From the NCBI RefSeq assembly GCF_000285535.1, contig NZ_HE610988.1, forward strand, positions 224,446-288,445: a DNA stretch of 64,000 bases, in the 5' to 3' direction. Shown piece by piece: positions 46,411 to 56,096 of the stretch (position 1 is its first letter; every line of letters starts with the position of its first letter). The notes below the pieces were generated by a model. That model was given only the letters and a program-made list of their open reading frames with translations. It was not told the origin of the DNA and did not search any database. The position numbers and the translations under genes were made by a program. Source of the stretch: Bacillus timonensis. Lineage in GTDB: Bacteria; Bacillota; Bacilli; Bacillales; Bacillaceae_L.

Positions 46411-47763
46411 TTATGACTGTAGAGAAGGCTGCTGTTTATTAACTACTACCGTGTTCAAATTACTTTTTTCCTTCTGCATACCCCGCTCAGAAACAACTGC
46501 TTCCTCAATATCAAAAATCTTCATAAATAGCGCTAGTGATTCCTCTGCATGTGGTTGTGCAGCAAGTTCCTTTGCTTGTAAGATTGGGTCACGTAATAAT
46601 TGATTAATGATACTCTTTGTATGTTTATTTAATACTTTTCTCTCACGTTCAGAAAGATTCGGCAATTTCCGTTCAATACTTTCCATTGTTTCAGCCTGAA
46701 TGGCTAATGCTTTATTACGAAGGGCTGAAATGACTGGAACAACACCTAGAGTGTTCAACCAATTCTTGAATTCAACAATTTCACTTTCAATCATGAGCTC
46801 AATTGCTTCAGCTGCTACTTTACGTTCCTGAATATTCGCTTCCACAATTCCTTCTAAATCATCGATATCATATAAAAAGACACTTTCTAAATCGGAAAGC
46901 TCCGGGTCTAAGTCCCTTGGTACAGCAATATCAACCATAAATAATGGTCGACCCTTTCTCATACGTTCTACATCCTGCATCATTTCTTTTGTAATGACAT
47001 AACCCTTTGCACCTGTAGAACTTATCATAATGTCAGCATCAACTAAAGCACACTGAAGTTCCTCAAGTGTCTTTGCTTGTCCATTAAATTTATCGGCAAG
47101 AACTTGTGCTTTTTCAAAGGTACGATTTATAACAGTAACTTTACCAACACCAGAACCATGTAGGTTTTGCGCGGCTAATTCACCCATTTTCCCTGCACCT
47201 AAGATGAGAACATTTTTATTTGAAAGATCTCCGAAAATTTTCTTAGCAAGCTCAACAGCAGCATAACTTACTGAAACAGCGTTTGAGCCGATTTCAGTTT
47301 CAGAATGTGCACGCTTTGCCAATGTAATGGATTGTTTAAATAAATGATTAAAAACAGTTCCAGATGTACCCTTTTCTTGCGCAGATAAAAAGCTTGAACG
47401 CACTTGTCCAAGTATCTGGGTTTCCCCAACAACCATTGAATTCAAACCACACGTTACATGAAACAGATGTTCAACCGCACCTTCATCTTCAAAGATAGTC
47501 AAGTACGGTGTAAATTCTTCTTTATCAATACCAAACCATTGTGAAAGGAAATCTTTAATATAATAGCGTCCTGTATGCAATTGGTCTACAACAGCATATA
47601 TTTCTGTTCGATTACACGTTGAAACAATAATGTTTTCTAAAATGCTCTTTTTCCCCTTCAATTCCTTCATTGCTTGTACAATGCTATCAGAATCAAAGGT
47701 TAATTTTTCACGTATTTCAACAGGGGCTGTTCTATAATTAAGTCCGACCATTATTGTATGCAT
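46411..47763 (-). CDS. hemA: Glutamyl-tRNA reductase
   Basis: First committed step of tetrapyrrole synthesis, reducing Glu-tRNA to glutamate-1-semialdehyde. The 450-residue protein has the catalytic cysteine in [12 protein letters not shown] (about residue 50), the NADPH-binding [12 protein letters not shown] (about 190), and a C-terminal dimerisation helix region. First gene of the operon, with a TATAAT -10 element and a PerR-like box upstream. Confidence 0.98.
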   Translation of the reverse strand: MHTIMVGLNYRTAPVEIREKLTFDSDSIVQAMKELKGKKSILENIIVSTCNRTEIYAVVDQLHTGRYYIKDFLSQWFGIDKEEFTPYLTIFEDEGAVEHLFHVTCGLNSMVVGETQILGQVRSSFLSAQEKGTSGTVFNHLFKQSITLAKRAHSETEIGSNAVSVSYAAVELAKKIFGDLSNKNVLILGAGKMGELAAQNLHGSGVGKVTVINRTFEKAQVLADKFNGQAKTLEELQCALVDADIMISSTGAKGYVITKEMMQDVERMRKGRPLFMVDIAVPRDLDPELSDLESVFLYDIDDLEGIVEANIQERKVAAEAIELMIESEIVEFKNWLNTLGVVPVISALRNKALAIQAETMESIERKLPNLSERERKVLNKHTKSIINQLLRDPILQAKELAAQPHAEESLALFMKIFDIEEAVVSERGMQKEKSNLNTVVVNKQQPSLQS

Positions 47764-47783
47764 ATTTTCTCACCCCAACTTTT

Positions 47784-47798
47784 TTATAATAAATGGAA
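47784..47798. promoter_or_regulatory. PerR-box-like site upstream of hemA
   Basis: TTATAATAAATGGAA matches 11 of 14 informative positions of the PerR consensus TTATAATNATTATAA. It lies between the hemA start and a TATAAT element (47825-47830, minus strand), whose -35 is weak. hemA is a PerR target in B. subtilis. Confidence 0.45.
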
Positions 47799-47874
47799 CT
47801 TTATTCGTCCAAAAAACTACTACTATTATACCATGTTCGATGATTACGATTGTCGAAAAAAGTGTGAACAGTTT

Positions 47875-47905
47875 TTGACAACCTATGCTAAGATGAATTT
47901 ATAAT
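47875..47905 (+). promoter_or_regulatory. Possible promoter of the LiaI-like gene
   Basis: TTGACA (perfect) and TATAAT (perfect) are separated by 19 bp, two more than optimal. About 105 nt upstream of the start codon. Confidence 0.45.
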
Positions 47906-48010
47906 AAAAAAAGTGCAAGCCGTCCCATCATAATGATGTGCTGTCTTAACTTCCATCGTTACATTAACAAAAAAACATTGTCAAATCAAGTAACTAGCAC
48001 GGGGGATAAT

Positions 48011-48496
48011 ATGAAAAAAAATAATCTCTTTTCTGGCATCATCCTTGTTGGAATCGGATGCTATCTCTTGTTCCAACAGTTAGGTATACCAGTAATTACT
48101 AACTTCTATTCATGGCAGACACTTGTCATCATTGTTGGAATTGCCTTTTTAGTTCAAGCCTATGTAGAAAACAATCCAAGTAGCATTTTACCTGGTGTGA
48201 TCCTCGCTGGGTTTGGATTTCACTTTCACAGCATCAACCAACTAAGCTTTTGGCCAAAACAACCTGGTACTTTATTATTTATTATTGGCCTAGGAATGTT
48301 GTTTACATATTTCAAGACAAAAAATGGACTATTCCATAGTGTCGTTTTATTATTTGTTTCATTATTATTCCTAAACTATGGCCGATTTATGGACTGGCTA
48401 GGCTTTTTGAAGGGTGGATTTTCCTTTATTTTAAACTATTGGCCACTTCTATTAGTCGGAATCGGTTTATATTTATTATTTATTAGAAAAAAGTAA
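48011..48496 (+). CDS. LiaI/LiaF-like multi-pass membrane protein
   Basis: The ATG at 48011 has GGGGGATAAT upstream. The 161-residue protein is almost entirely hydrophobic with about five or six membrane segments, starting MKKNNLFSGIILVGIGCYLL. The repeated G-I/V-G-Y/F-x-L-L pattern (VGIGLYLLFIRK at the C terminus) is typical of the LiaI/LiaF-like transmembrane family. Precise function unknown. Not part of the hem operon (opposite strand). Confidence 0.8.
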   Translation: MKKNNLFSGIILVGIGCYLLFQQLGIPVITNFYSWQTLVIIVGIAFLVQAYVENNPSSILPGVILAGFGFHFHSINQLSFWPKQPGTLLFIIGLGMLFTYFKTKNGLFHSVVLLFVSLLFLNYGRFMDWLGFLKGGFSFILNYWPLLLVGIGLYLLFIRKK

Positions 48497-48504
48497 ATTA
48501 TACC

Positions 48505-48543
48505 AAAATCAAAAACACCCACGAGTCCAATCTCGTGGGTGTT
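48505..48543. terminator. Terminator between the LiaI-like gene and the ABC operon
   Basis: Perfect stem AACACCCACGAG/CTCGTGGGTGTT with a 6-nt loop. A strong T tract (TTTTTGATTTT) follows on the minus strand; the plus-strand tract is weak. Confidence 0.85.
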
Positions 48544-48594
48544 ATACAATAAAAAAGTATCCCACGTATTCCCCCATGAGATACCCACTTTCCC

Positions 48595-49335
48595 TTATAA
48601 AATTGAATTCAGAAAATCCCTGGTTCGCTGTTCTTTTGGATTTTCAAAAATATCTTTTGGACGACCAACTTCGACTATTTTTCCATCATGCATGTATATA
48701 ACTCGATCTGCAACTTCTCTTGCAAAACCCATTTCATGTGTTACAACGACCATTGTCATGCCCTCATTCGCTAATTGCTTCATTGTAGTAAGGACCTCAC
48801 CGACTAATTCCGGGTCAAGTGCAGATGTTGGTTCATCGAATAACATGATTTCAGGTTTCATCGCTAATGCTCTCGCTATTGCAACACGCTGCTTTTGACC
48901 ACCTGATAATTTTGAGGGATATACATTTTCTTTATCAGATAATCCTACTTTTCGAAGCAATTCACTCGCCTGCTCAATTGCTTCTTGTTTTGGAATTTTT
49001 TTGACGTGCGTTGGTGCTTCAATGACATTTTGAAGAACCGTCATATGTGGAAATAGATTAAAATGCTGAAATACCATACCCACTCTTTGCCTTATTTCAT
49101 TTAAATCATGGATGTTCGAATCAATTTTTTTATCCTTAATGAAAATTTCTCCACTTTCCTTAATCTCTAAAAAGTTCAAACATCGCAGCAATGTGCTTTT
49201 ACCAGAGCCACTCGCTCCAATTAAACAAACAACCTCACTTTCGTGTACGACCAAGTTAATATTTTTTAATACATGTAAGGTCCCGAAGGATTTATTTACA
49301 TTTTCAACTCTTATCATTTCCTTCTTTTCCAACAC
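48595..49335 (-). CDS. Polar amino-acid ABC transporter, ATP-binding protein
   Basis: GlnQ/TcyN-type ATPase of about 246 residues. Walker [11 protein letters not shown]-loop [13 protein letters not shown], signature [15 protein letters not shown], Walker [20 protein letters not shown] and H-loop [15 protein letters not shown] are all present. Start uncertain: GTG at 49335 or TTG three bases later, both near a GGTGA site. Last gene of a binding protein-permease-ATPase unit; the exact substrate cannot be told. Confidence 0.93.
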   Translation of the reverse strand: MLEKKEMIRVENVNKSFGTLHVLKNINLVVHESEVVCLIGASGSGKSTLLRCLNFLEIKESGEIFIKDKKIDSNIHDLNEIRQRVGMVFQHFNLFPHMTVLQNVIEAPTHVKKIPKQEAIEQASELLRKVGLSDKENVYPSKLSGGQKQRVAIARALAMKPEIMLFDEPTSALDPELVGEVLTTMKQLANEGMTMVVVTHEMGFAREVADRVIYMHDGKIVEVGRPKDIFENPKEQRTRDFLNSIL

Positions 49336-49347
49336 ATTTCACCGTCC

Positions 49348-50016
49348 TTATTTATCACTGGCAGCTAACTTTTTCTCAAGCAACCCAACTAGAATAGTAA
49401 AAATGAGCACGAGAATTAAATAATAAATTGCAACAATAAACAAATAGGTCATATAGTCAAAATTATTAGATCCTAATGTTGTAGAAACATTAAAGAGCTC
49501 ATTTAATCCGATAAATGCTGCTAGTGAAGAATCCTTTAATCCAATAATAAATTGATTTCCAAGTGGTGGTATTGCTCTTCTGAACGCTTGAGGAAGGATG
49601 ATTCTTCGCATTGTTAACATTCTACTCATTCCTAAAGATTGTCCAGCTTCCATTTGTCCACTATCAATAGATTGAATTGCTCCCCGAAAAATTTCTGCTA
49701 TATATGCTCCATTATGAAATGCCAACCCCAAAGTTACCGACCAAAACATGGATATATTTAATTGTGACAAACCAAAATAAAAAACAAAAATTTGTACAAT
49801 TAACGGTGTTCCTCTTACTAAATATATATACAAATCTGCTATCTTTACGAGAATGGTTTTTCCCGAAATTTTTAAGAATGCAAATAGTAAACCGATAAAC
49901 ACTGCGATGATAATAGCTACAATTGTTACTTGTAATGTGAGAAGCATCCCTTTTAAAAAGACGGGATATGATTCAATCAATTGCTCAATGATATGACTAA
50001 GTTCAGGCAATTTCAT
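49348..50016 (-). CDS. Polar amino-acid ABC transporter, permease
   Basis: The 222-residue protein has about five membrane helices and the HEQRALLP-type EAA motif (AGQSLGMSRMLTMRRIILPQ) that contacts the ATPase. It belongs to the His/Glu/Gln/Arg/opine permease family. Only one permease gene is present, suggesting a homodimer. Confidence 0.93.
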   Translation of the reverse strand: MKLPELSHIIEQLIESYPVFLKGMLLTLQVTIVAIIIAVFIGLLFAFLKISGKTILVKIADLYIYLVRGTPLIVQIFVFYFGLSQLNISMFWSVTLGLAFHNGAYIAEIFRGAIQSIDSGQMEAGQSLGMSRMLTMRRIILPQAFRRAIPPLGNQFIIGLKDSSLAAFIGLNELFNVSTTLGSNNFDYMTYLFIVAIYYLILVLIFTILVGLLEKKLAASDK

Positions 50017-50030
50017 TCACTCTCCTTTAG

Positions 50031-50068
50031 AAAAAGAAACGAATGCGTAGGAAAAACACATTCGTTTC
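50031..50068 (-). terminator. Attenuator-like hairpin between binding-protein and permease genes
   Basis: Stem GAAACGAATG/CATTCGTTTC with a 13-nt loop, then TTTTTC on the minus strand. Partial termination here would make the binding protein more abundant than the membrane parts. Confidence 0.7.
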
Positions 50069-50080
50069 GAAGAATTTATG

Positions 50081-50863
50081 TTACTCTTCCGGATTAGTCG
50101 TAATATCTTCTTTGAAATACTTTTCACTAATTTTTTTCAGAGTTCCATCTTCCCTAAGTTTTTCTAATGCTTCATTTATTTTTTTCAGTAATTCTTCATT
50201 ATCTTTTGCAACCGCAATCGCTTGCTCACTTAAGCCGAGAATATCTTTCCCTTCAATATCTACACCGTTTCCGATTGCTTCTTTCCCTGTTAGGAAGTCT
50301 GTGATTACTGCATCATGTTTCCCAATCGACAATGCTTCCAATGCAGTAACATCACTGTCATATTGAATGACATTGTTAGTGACCTCTTGTGCCGTTTTTG
50401 CGTATGTTGATCCTTTTGAAACAGCGATTTCCAAATCTTTCAGATCATCTAGGCTTTGAACATTACTATCCGGTCTTACAAATATTTGGGGACCTGAATA
50501 ATAATAAGGCGTTGAGAAATTAACTTGCTCTTTACGTTCATCTGTTATCGTATGGCTTGCCACTGCAGCATCAAAACGGCCTGTTTTTACCCCTTCTACA
50601 ATACTATTAAATTTAAACCTTTTTTGAGTAGGTTCTAAGCCTAGCTCCTCAGCAATTGCCTCTGCTACGTCGATATCGAAGCCTGTCATAATTCCGTCCC
50701 CATCTGTAACACTAAATGGATTGTATTCTCCAGATGAAGCAAATGTAAACTTACCATCCTCAACTAATTTCATCCCACCTGACGATGATGTTTTACTACC
50801 ACAAGCACCCATAACACCGACAATCATCAACAACACTATAATAGCAGCGAGTCTCTTCTTCAC
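50081..50863 (-). CDS. Amino-acid ABC transporter substrate-binding lipoprotein
   Basis: The 260-residue protein has a lipoprotein signal peptide with lipobox VMGAC (Cys at residue 21). The periplasmic-binding fold of family 3 follows: SGEYNPFSVTDGDGIMTGFD, the DERKEQVNFSTPYYYSG region and GKHDAVITDFLTG. The GTG start has GGGGG upstream. The substrate is a polar amino acid or cystine-like compound by family; it cannot be narrowed. Confidence 0.92.
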   Translation of the reverse strand: MKKRLAAIIVLLMIVGVMGACGSKTSSSGGMKLVEDGKFTFASSGEYNPFSVTDGDGIMTGFDIDVAEAIAEELGLEPTQKRFKFNSIVEGVKTGRFDAAVASHTITDERKEQVNFSTPYYYSGPQIFVRPDSNVQSLDDLKDLEIAVSKGSTYAKTAQEVTNNVIQYDSDVTALEALSIGKHDAVITDFLTGKEAIGNGVDIEGKDILGLSEQAIAVAKDNEELLKKINEALEKLREDGTLKKISEKYFKEDITTNPEE

Positions 50864-51051
50864 CGTTCTTACTTCCCCCTTTTTATTCCTACTAAAAATT
50901 CATGACGAAATTCGCTAGTAGAGAATACCTAATATTCCTTATATCTTATTAGTCCAACCACTTACATATAACCTAATCGGTAAAATCACCCTTGAATCTC
51001 CTCGTTTCTTCATATTGGCTTAAGAATCGCTAAGCCTTGTTTTTTCTTACT

Positions 51052-51089
51052 GAAAAAAAAACAGTTGAGCAAATTGCCTCAACTGTTTT
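51052..51089 (-). terminator. Terminator overlapping the engB stop codon
   Basis: Stem AAAACAGTTGAG/CTCAACTGTTTT with an 8-nt loop, followed by a T-rich run on the minus strand. Confidence 0.9.
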
Positions 51090-51675
51090 CGTCGTTCATA
51101 TAAGATTGTAAGACGGTCCAAGCTTCCTCTTTTCCTAAGCCAGTTTCTGAAGAGAATTTAATAAGATGGTCTCCCGGCTCAATCTCTAGAGTTTCGCGGA
51201 CAACCTTTACATGTTTATCCCATTTTCCTTTTGGAATTTTATCTGCTTTTGTTGCAATTACGACAACTGGTAGTTCATAATGTTTTGCAAAATCATACAT
51301 TAGTACATCATCGTTTGTTGGAGGGTGACGTAAATCAACAATTAAAACAACTGCTTTAAGTTGTTCTCGTGTTGTTAAATACGTTTCAATCATTTTCCCC
51401 CATGCTTCTCTTTCTTTTTTTGATACCTTGGCATACCCATAACCTGGAACATCCACAAAATACAATAATTCATTGATAATGAAAAAGTTCAAGGTTTGCG
51501 TTTTACCAGGCTTTGACGACGTTCGGGCTAATGCTTTACGATTTATCATTTTATTAATAAATGATGACTTTCCAACATTCGAACGGCCTGCCAGTGCAAA
51601 TTCAGGCAAATCTCCTTCTGGGTATTGTTCTGGTTTTACGGCACTTATCACAATATCTGCACTTGTTACTTTCAT
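51079..51675 (-). CDS. engB: Ribosome biogenesis GTPase YsxC/EngB
   Basis: Essential GTPase for late 50S assembly. The 198-residue protein has G1 [12 protein letters not shown] (about 31-42), G3 [12 protein letters not shown]4 [14 protein letters not shown] and G5 FSSETG. Length agrees with B. subtilis YsxC (195). It follows lonA by 9 bp, so the two are likely co-transcribed, as in B. subtilis. Confidence 0.97.
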   Translation of the reverse strand: MKVTSADIVISAVKPEQYPEGDLPEFALAGRSNVGKSSFINKMINRKALARTSSKPGKTQTLNFFIINELLYFVDVPGYGYAKVSKKEREAWGKMIETYLTTREQLKAVVLIVDLRHPPTNDDVLMYDFAKHYELPVVVIATKADKIPKGKWDKHVKVVRETLEIEPGDHLIKFSSETGLGKEEAWTVLQSYMNDENS

Positions 51676-51684
51676 AATCTCTCC

Positions 51685-53997
51685 TTAAGTTAACGCATGT
51701 TTTAAGACTTCATCTAAATGAGAAACAGGAACAAATTCCACATCTTCTCTTACACTTTCAGGAATATCTTCTAGGTCTTTCTCATTTTCTTTTGGGAACA
51801 AAATTTTCGTTAATCCTGCACGATGGGCACTTAGTGATTTTTCCTTTAAGCCACCAATTGGTAGGACACGTCCTCTTAATGTAATCTCTCCTGTCATTCC
51901 AACTTCCTTACGAACCGCTCTTCCAGTAAGAGCAGAGATAAGTGCAGTTGCAATTGTAATTCCTGCTGATGGTCCATCCTTTGGAACCGCGCCTTCAGGA
52001 ACGTGGATATGAATATCATTTTTCTCATAAAAATCTGGGTCGATTTTTAATTCTTCCGCCTTTGATCGAATATAGCTAAATGCTGCTTGAGCAGATTCTT
52101 TCATTACATCTCCTAGCTTACCTGTAAGGACAAGCTTTCCTTTACCAGGTGCTAGGGAAACTTCGATTGATAGGGTGTCCCCCCCGAATACGGTATATGC
52201 AAGTCCAGTAGCAACCCCAATTTGATCTTCAATTTCCGCTTGACCATAGCGGAATATAGGTTTTCCTAAAAATTCAATAACATTTTTATCAGTTATGACA
52301 ACTCGTTTCTTTTCACCGGAAACGATAATTTTAGCAACTTTACGACAGATTTTCGCAATTTGACGTTCAAGTCCACGGACACCCGCTTCTCTTGTGTAAT
52401 GACGAATAACACTTAAAAGAGCATCCTCACGCATTTGTAACTTACCTTTCGTTAAACCATGCTCTTCAAGCTGCTTCGGCAATAAATGATCTTTGGCGAT
52501 ATTGACCTTTTCAAGCTCAGTATAACCAGCGATTGTGATGATTTCCATCCGATCACGAAGCGGTCCAGGAATGGTTGCTAAATTATTAGCCGTGGCAATG
52601 AACATAACCTTTGATAAATCATAAGGTTCCTCAATAAAATGATCACTAAAATTGGAATTTTGCTCGGGATCCAATACTTCGAGCATCGCTGCTGATGGAT
52701 CCCCTCTAAAATCACTCGACATTTTATCAATTTCATCTAATAAAAAGACTGGATTGATGGTACCGGCTTTTTTCATTCCTTGGATAATACGTCCTGGCAT
52801 CGCACCTACATATGTTCTGCGGTGTCCTCTAATTTCTGATTCATCTCGAACGCCTCCAAGTGAAATTCGCACAAAATTTCGTCCTAGGGATTTTGCTACT
52901 GATTTTGCCAATGACGTTTTTCCAACTCCTGGAGGCCCAGCTAAACATAATATTGGCCCCTTTAGAGAGTTTGTTAATTGTTGAACTGCTAAATATTCAA
53001 GCACTCTTTCTTTAACCTTCTCAAGGCCAAAATGGTCCTTTTCAAGTATTTCTTCCGCACGATGAATATCAAGCCGATCTTCTGTTGCATTCGTCCATGG
53101 TAAGGATAATAACCATTCAATATAGTTTCGAATAACTGCACTTTCTGCAGATGTTTGCGGGATTTTTTCGTAGCGGTCAAGCTCTTTTAACGCCACATCC
53201 TTCACATGTTCTGGCATCCCCGCATTTTCAATTTTTTCTTTGAGGGTTGTTACTTCACCTGCTTTGCCCTCTTTTTCCCCTAATTCCTTTTGAATAGCCT
53301 TCATTTGTTCGCGTAGATAGTATTCCTTTTGGGTTCTTTCCATAGAACGCTTAACACGCTGGCCTATTTTCTTTTCGAGGCTTAGCACTTCTTTTTCATT
53401 ATTAATAATTGTAATAACTTTGTTCATTCTAACGCGAACATCGATTGTTTCGAGAATTTCTTGTTTTTCTTTTAGTTTAAGAGGAATGTGCGAAGCAATG
53501 ATGTCCGCCATTCTACCCGGTTCCTCAATATCTGTAACGGATGTATATGTTTCAGCCGATATTTTCTTAGAAAGCTTTATGTATTGTTCGAAAGACTCAA
53601 GCATCATACGCATGAGTGCCTCTGTCTCAACATCCTTTGTTTCGTCTTCTTCAAATGTTTTTACTTTCACTGAAAAGTAGGTATCGTTATCATAAATATC
53701 TTTTATCTCCGCACGATGAAGACCCTCAACTAATACACGTATTGTTCCGTTTGGAAGTTTAAGCATTTGCTTAACTTGCGTTAATGTTCCTATAGTATAA
53801 ATATCATCCTCTGTAGGATCGTCAATCGCCACATCTTTTTGGGTTGTTAAAAAAATGATATGGTCTTCTACCATTGCTTTTTCCAATGCTTGCACTGACT
53901 TGTCACGACCAACATCCAAATGCAAAACCATTGTTGGATATACGAGCAATCCACGAAGCGGTAAAAGAGGAACAATGATTTCTTTTTTTCTTGTCAT
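51685..53997 (-). CDS. lonA: ATP-dependent protease LonA
   Basis: Degrades misfolded and regulatory proteins. The ATG at 53997 has GAGGTG 7 nt upstream; five upstream residues are not supported. The 770-residue protein has the Lon N-terminal domain (1-200), AAA+ module with Walker [15 protein letters not shown] and Walker [13 protein letters not shown], and the protease domain with the catalytic serine in [12 protein letters not shown] and lysine in [14 protein letters not shown]. Upstream of engB and downstream of lonB. Confidence 0.98.
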   Translation of the reverse strand: MTRKKEIIVPLLPLRGLLVYPTMVLHLDVGRDKSVQALEKAMVEDHIIFLTTQKDVAIDDPTEDDIYTIGTLTQVKQMLKLPNGTIRVLVEGLHRAEIKDIYDNDTYFSVKVKTFEEDETKDVETEALMRMMLESFEQYIKLSKKISAETYTSVTDIEEPGRMADIIASHIPLKLKEKQEILETIDVRVRMNKVITIINNEKEVLSLEKKIGQRVKRSMERTQKEYYLREQMKAIQKELGEKEGKAGEVTTLKEKIENAGMPEHVKDVALKELDRYEKIPQTSAESAVIRNYIEWLLSLPWTNATEDRLDIHRAEEILEKDHFGLEKVKERVLEYLAVQQLTNSLKGPILCLAGPPGVGKTSLAKSVAKSLGRNFVRISLGGVRDESEIRGHRRTYVGAMPGRIIQGMKKAGTINPVFLLDEIDKMSSDFRGDPSAAMLEVLDPEQNSNFSDHFIEEPYDLSKVMFIATANNLATIPGPLRDRMEIITIAGYTELEKVNIAKDHLLPKQLEEHGLTKGKLQMREDALLSVIRHYTREAGVRGLERQIAKICRKVAKIIVSGEKKRVVITDKNVIEFLGKPIFRYGQAEIEDQIGVATGLAYTVFGGDTLSIEVSLAPGKGKLVLTGKLGDVMKESAQAAFSYIRSKAEELKIDPDFYEKNDIHIHVPEGAVPKDGPSAGITIATALISALTGRAVRKEVGMTGEITLRGRVLPIGGLKEKSLSAHRAGLTKILFPKENEKDLEDIPESVREDVEFVPVSHLDEVLKHALT

Positions 53998-54095
53998 TGT
54001 CAAACACCTCAAAATTTGAATAAATATAGTTCTTAAATGTAAATTTTATCTTATTTAAAAGCTAGTGTCTATTTTAGTGGATTTTTCTTTTAGAA

Positions 54096-54147
54096 AAATA
54101 AAAATAAAAAAGACTCCGACGCTCTTTTTTAGTATGTCGAAGTCTTT
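54096..54147 (-). terminator. Terminator after lonB
   Basis: Stem AAAGACTTCGAC/GTCGGAGTCTTT (one G-U pair) with a 15-nt loop, then TTTATTTTT on the minus strand. Confidence 0.85.
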
Positions 54148-54168
54148 CTATTTTAAACTGACTAGGTG

Positions 54169-55848
54169 TTAAACAGATTCTGTTTTAGAAAAGTTCGCTT
54201 GCGCCGGAATGATTGATTGCTTGGATTGCTTTTGTCGTTCCGGTGTTTCAATAGCGATTTCAAATACTTCTTCTAAATTTGTCACTGGAATTATTTCAAT
54301 CCCCTCAATTTCTTTTAAAATTGATTGCATATTCTCTTTTGGGATGATGACCTTCCTTGCTCCGGCTTGCTTAGCTGCTTTTATCTTCGGAACAACTCCA
54401 CCAATTGGTTTTACATTTCCATGAATGCTAATTTCCCCTGTCATAGCAACTTGATGATCAACAGGGAATTTATGAATCGCGGAATAAATTCCTGTGGCCA
54501 TCGCAATTCCAGCAGACGGGCCATCAATTGGAATTCCACCAGGAAAGTTAACATGAATATCATAATCATGAGCCGGTACACCCATTGAACGTAGTACCGT
54601 AATAACATTTTCAATAGATCCTTTGGCCATACTTTTTCTTCGAACTGACTTTCCTCGGTCCCCAATGCTTTCTTCTTCAACGATACCAGTAATATTAATT
54701 GTTCCTTTATCTTTAGCAGGGATTACGGTTACTTCGATTTCTAACAGCGCTCCGGTGTTCGGTCCATATACCGCTAAACCATTAACAAGACCTACTCTTG
54801 CACTTGGATATATTTTTTTATCATGACGCGGTGTTAACTGACTAGAATGAAGTACCCATTCGATATCTTCATCCTTTATAAACTCACGTTCCTCTGAAAT
54901 AGCAATTCCCGCAGCAATTTGAACCATATTCACTACTTCACGACCATTTCGGGCGTAGGAAGCGAGTGTAGCAACCCCTTTTTCTGTCGCTTCCATTTTA
55001 ACCTTCTCAAGCGCTTTTCTAGTCACTATTGCTAATTCGTCTTGATCTAAGTCACGGAAAAATACTTCAAGGCAGCGCGAACGAATTGCTGGAGGTATTT
55101 CATTAGGCGTACGTGTTGTTGCACCAACCATTCGAAAATCAGCTGGTAATCCATTTTTGAAAATATCATGTATATGTGTAGGAATTTGTGTGTTTTCTTC
55201 GCTGTAATAAGCACTTTCAAGAAATACCTTACGATCTTCCAACACCTTAAGCATTTTGTTCATTTGAATTGGATGAAGCTCCCCAATTTCATCAATAAAT
55301 AATACACCTCCATGAGCATGTGTTACTGCACCAGGCTTTGGCTGTGGAATACCCGCTTGCCCCATTGCACCTGCACCTTGATAAATCGGATCATGAACAG
55401 AACCAATTAAAGGGTCCGCAATTCCTCGCTCATCAAACCTTGCAGTGGTAGCATCTAATTCAACAAAAACAGCCGACTGCTTAAATGGAGATTTTGGATT
55501 ACGTTTTGCTTCTTCCATCACAAGTCGTGCTGCTGCAGTTTTACCTACTCCGGGCGGTCCATAAATAATGACATGCTGAGGATTTGGTCCACAAAGTGCT
55601 GCCTTTAAGGACTTAATTCCATCCTCTTGGCCAACGATATCTGAAAAACTAGTTGGTCGTACACGCTCAGCTAGAGGTTCTGTTAAGGAAATGGACCTCA
55701 TTTTACGGAGTTGTTCCATTTCTTTTCTTGATTCTTTATCTATAGATACCTTTTGGGTTCGCTGATTTTTAAGGAGATTCCAAAAATAAAGCCCAATGAT
55801 GACTCCAAAGAATAGCTGTACGAATAAAACAATACCTGTCCAACTCAT
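54169..55848 (-). CDS. lonB: Membrane-anchored Lon-type protease LonB
   Basis: Forespore-associated Lon protease in B. subtilis. The 559-residue protein has an N-terminal membrane helix (about 5-25), AAA+ module with Walker [16 protein letters not shown] and Walker B GGVLFIDEIGELH, and a protease domain with the catalytic serine in IDGPSAGIAMATG and lysine in GGVVPKIKAAKQAG. The sequence begins MSWTGIVLFVQLFFG, and the start follows AGGAGG. A sigma-F/G-like promoter candidate lies upstream. Confidence 0.96.
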   Translation of the reverse strand: MSWTGIVLFVQLFFGVIIGLYFWNLLKNQRTQKVSIDKESRKEMEQLRKMRSISLTEPLAERVRPTSFSDIVGQEDGIKSLKAALCGPNPQHVIIYGPPGVGKTAAARLVMEEAKRNPKSPFKQSAVFVELDATTARFDERGIADPLIGSVHDPIYQGAGAMGQAGIPQPKPGAVTHAHGGVLFIDEIGELHPIQMNKMLKVLEDRKVFLESAYYSEENTQIPTHIHDIFKNGLPADFRMVGATTRTPNEIPPAIRSRCLEVFFRDLDQDELAIVTRKALEKVKMEATEKGVATLASYARNGREVVNMVQIAAGIAISEEREFIKDEDIEWVLHSSQLTPRHDKKIYPSARVGLVNGLAVYGPNTGALLEIEVTVIPAKDKGTINITGIVEEESIGDRGKSVRRKSMAKGSIENVITVLRSMGVPAHDYDIHVNFPGGIPIDGPSAGIAMATGIYSAIHKFPVDHQVAMTGEISIHGNVKPIGGVVPKIKAAKQAGARKVIIPKENMQSILKEIEGIEIIPVTNLEEVFEIAIETPERQKQSKQSIIPAQANFSKTESV

Positions 55849-55886
55849 ATTATTCCTCCTGCTCGCAAAGATAGACTACTATCTGC

Positions 55887-55916
55887 TATTATCCCCTGAG
55901 TAAAGGCGGAATAAAC
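55887..55916 (-). promoter_or_regulatory. Sigma-F-type promoter candidate of lonB
   Basis: On the minus strand: GTTTA, 16 bp, GGGATAATA; 4 of 5 and 7 of 9 matches to forespore sigma-factor elements. lonB is a sigma-F gene in B. subtilis. Confidence 0.35.
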
Positions 55917-56096
55917 CATTTTTGACGGATTTTTGAATAGCTATTTCGTAATATTTGTTCCTTAAACATAGACAATACTTATCAGTTAAGACCCAAATTC
56001 ATACAAATCCAATAAATTTATCTAGTAATTTTGAACTATTTAAAAAATACTGATTATCTGTAAGATTGATATTGTGGATACAAAAGGAGTGAAATT

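Noticed and set aside
53985..54010. CtsR operator at the lonA start
   Set aside because: The two half-sites (GTCAAA and CTCAAA) are separated by one base too few, the second is imperfect, and the site overlaps the start codon.
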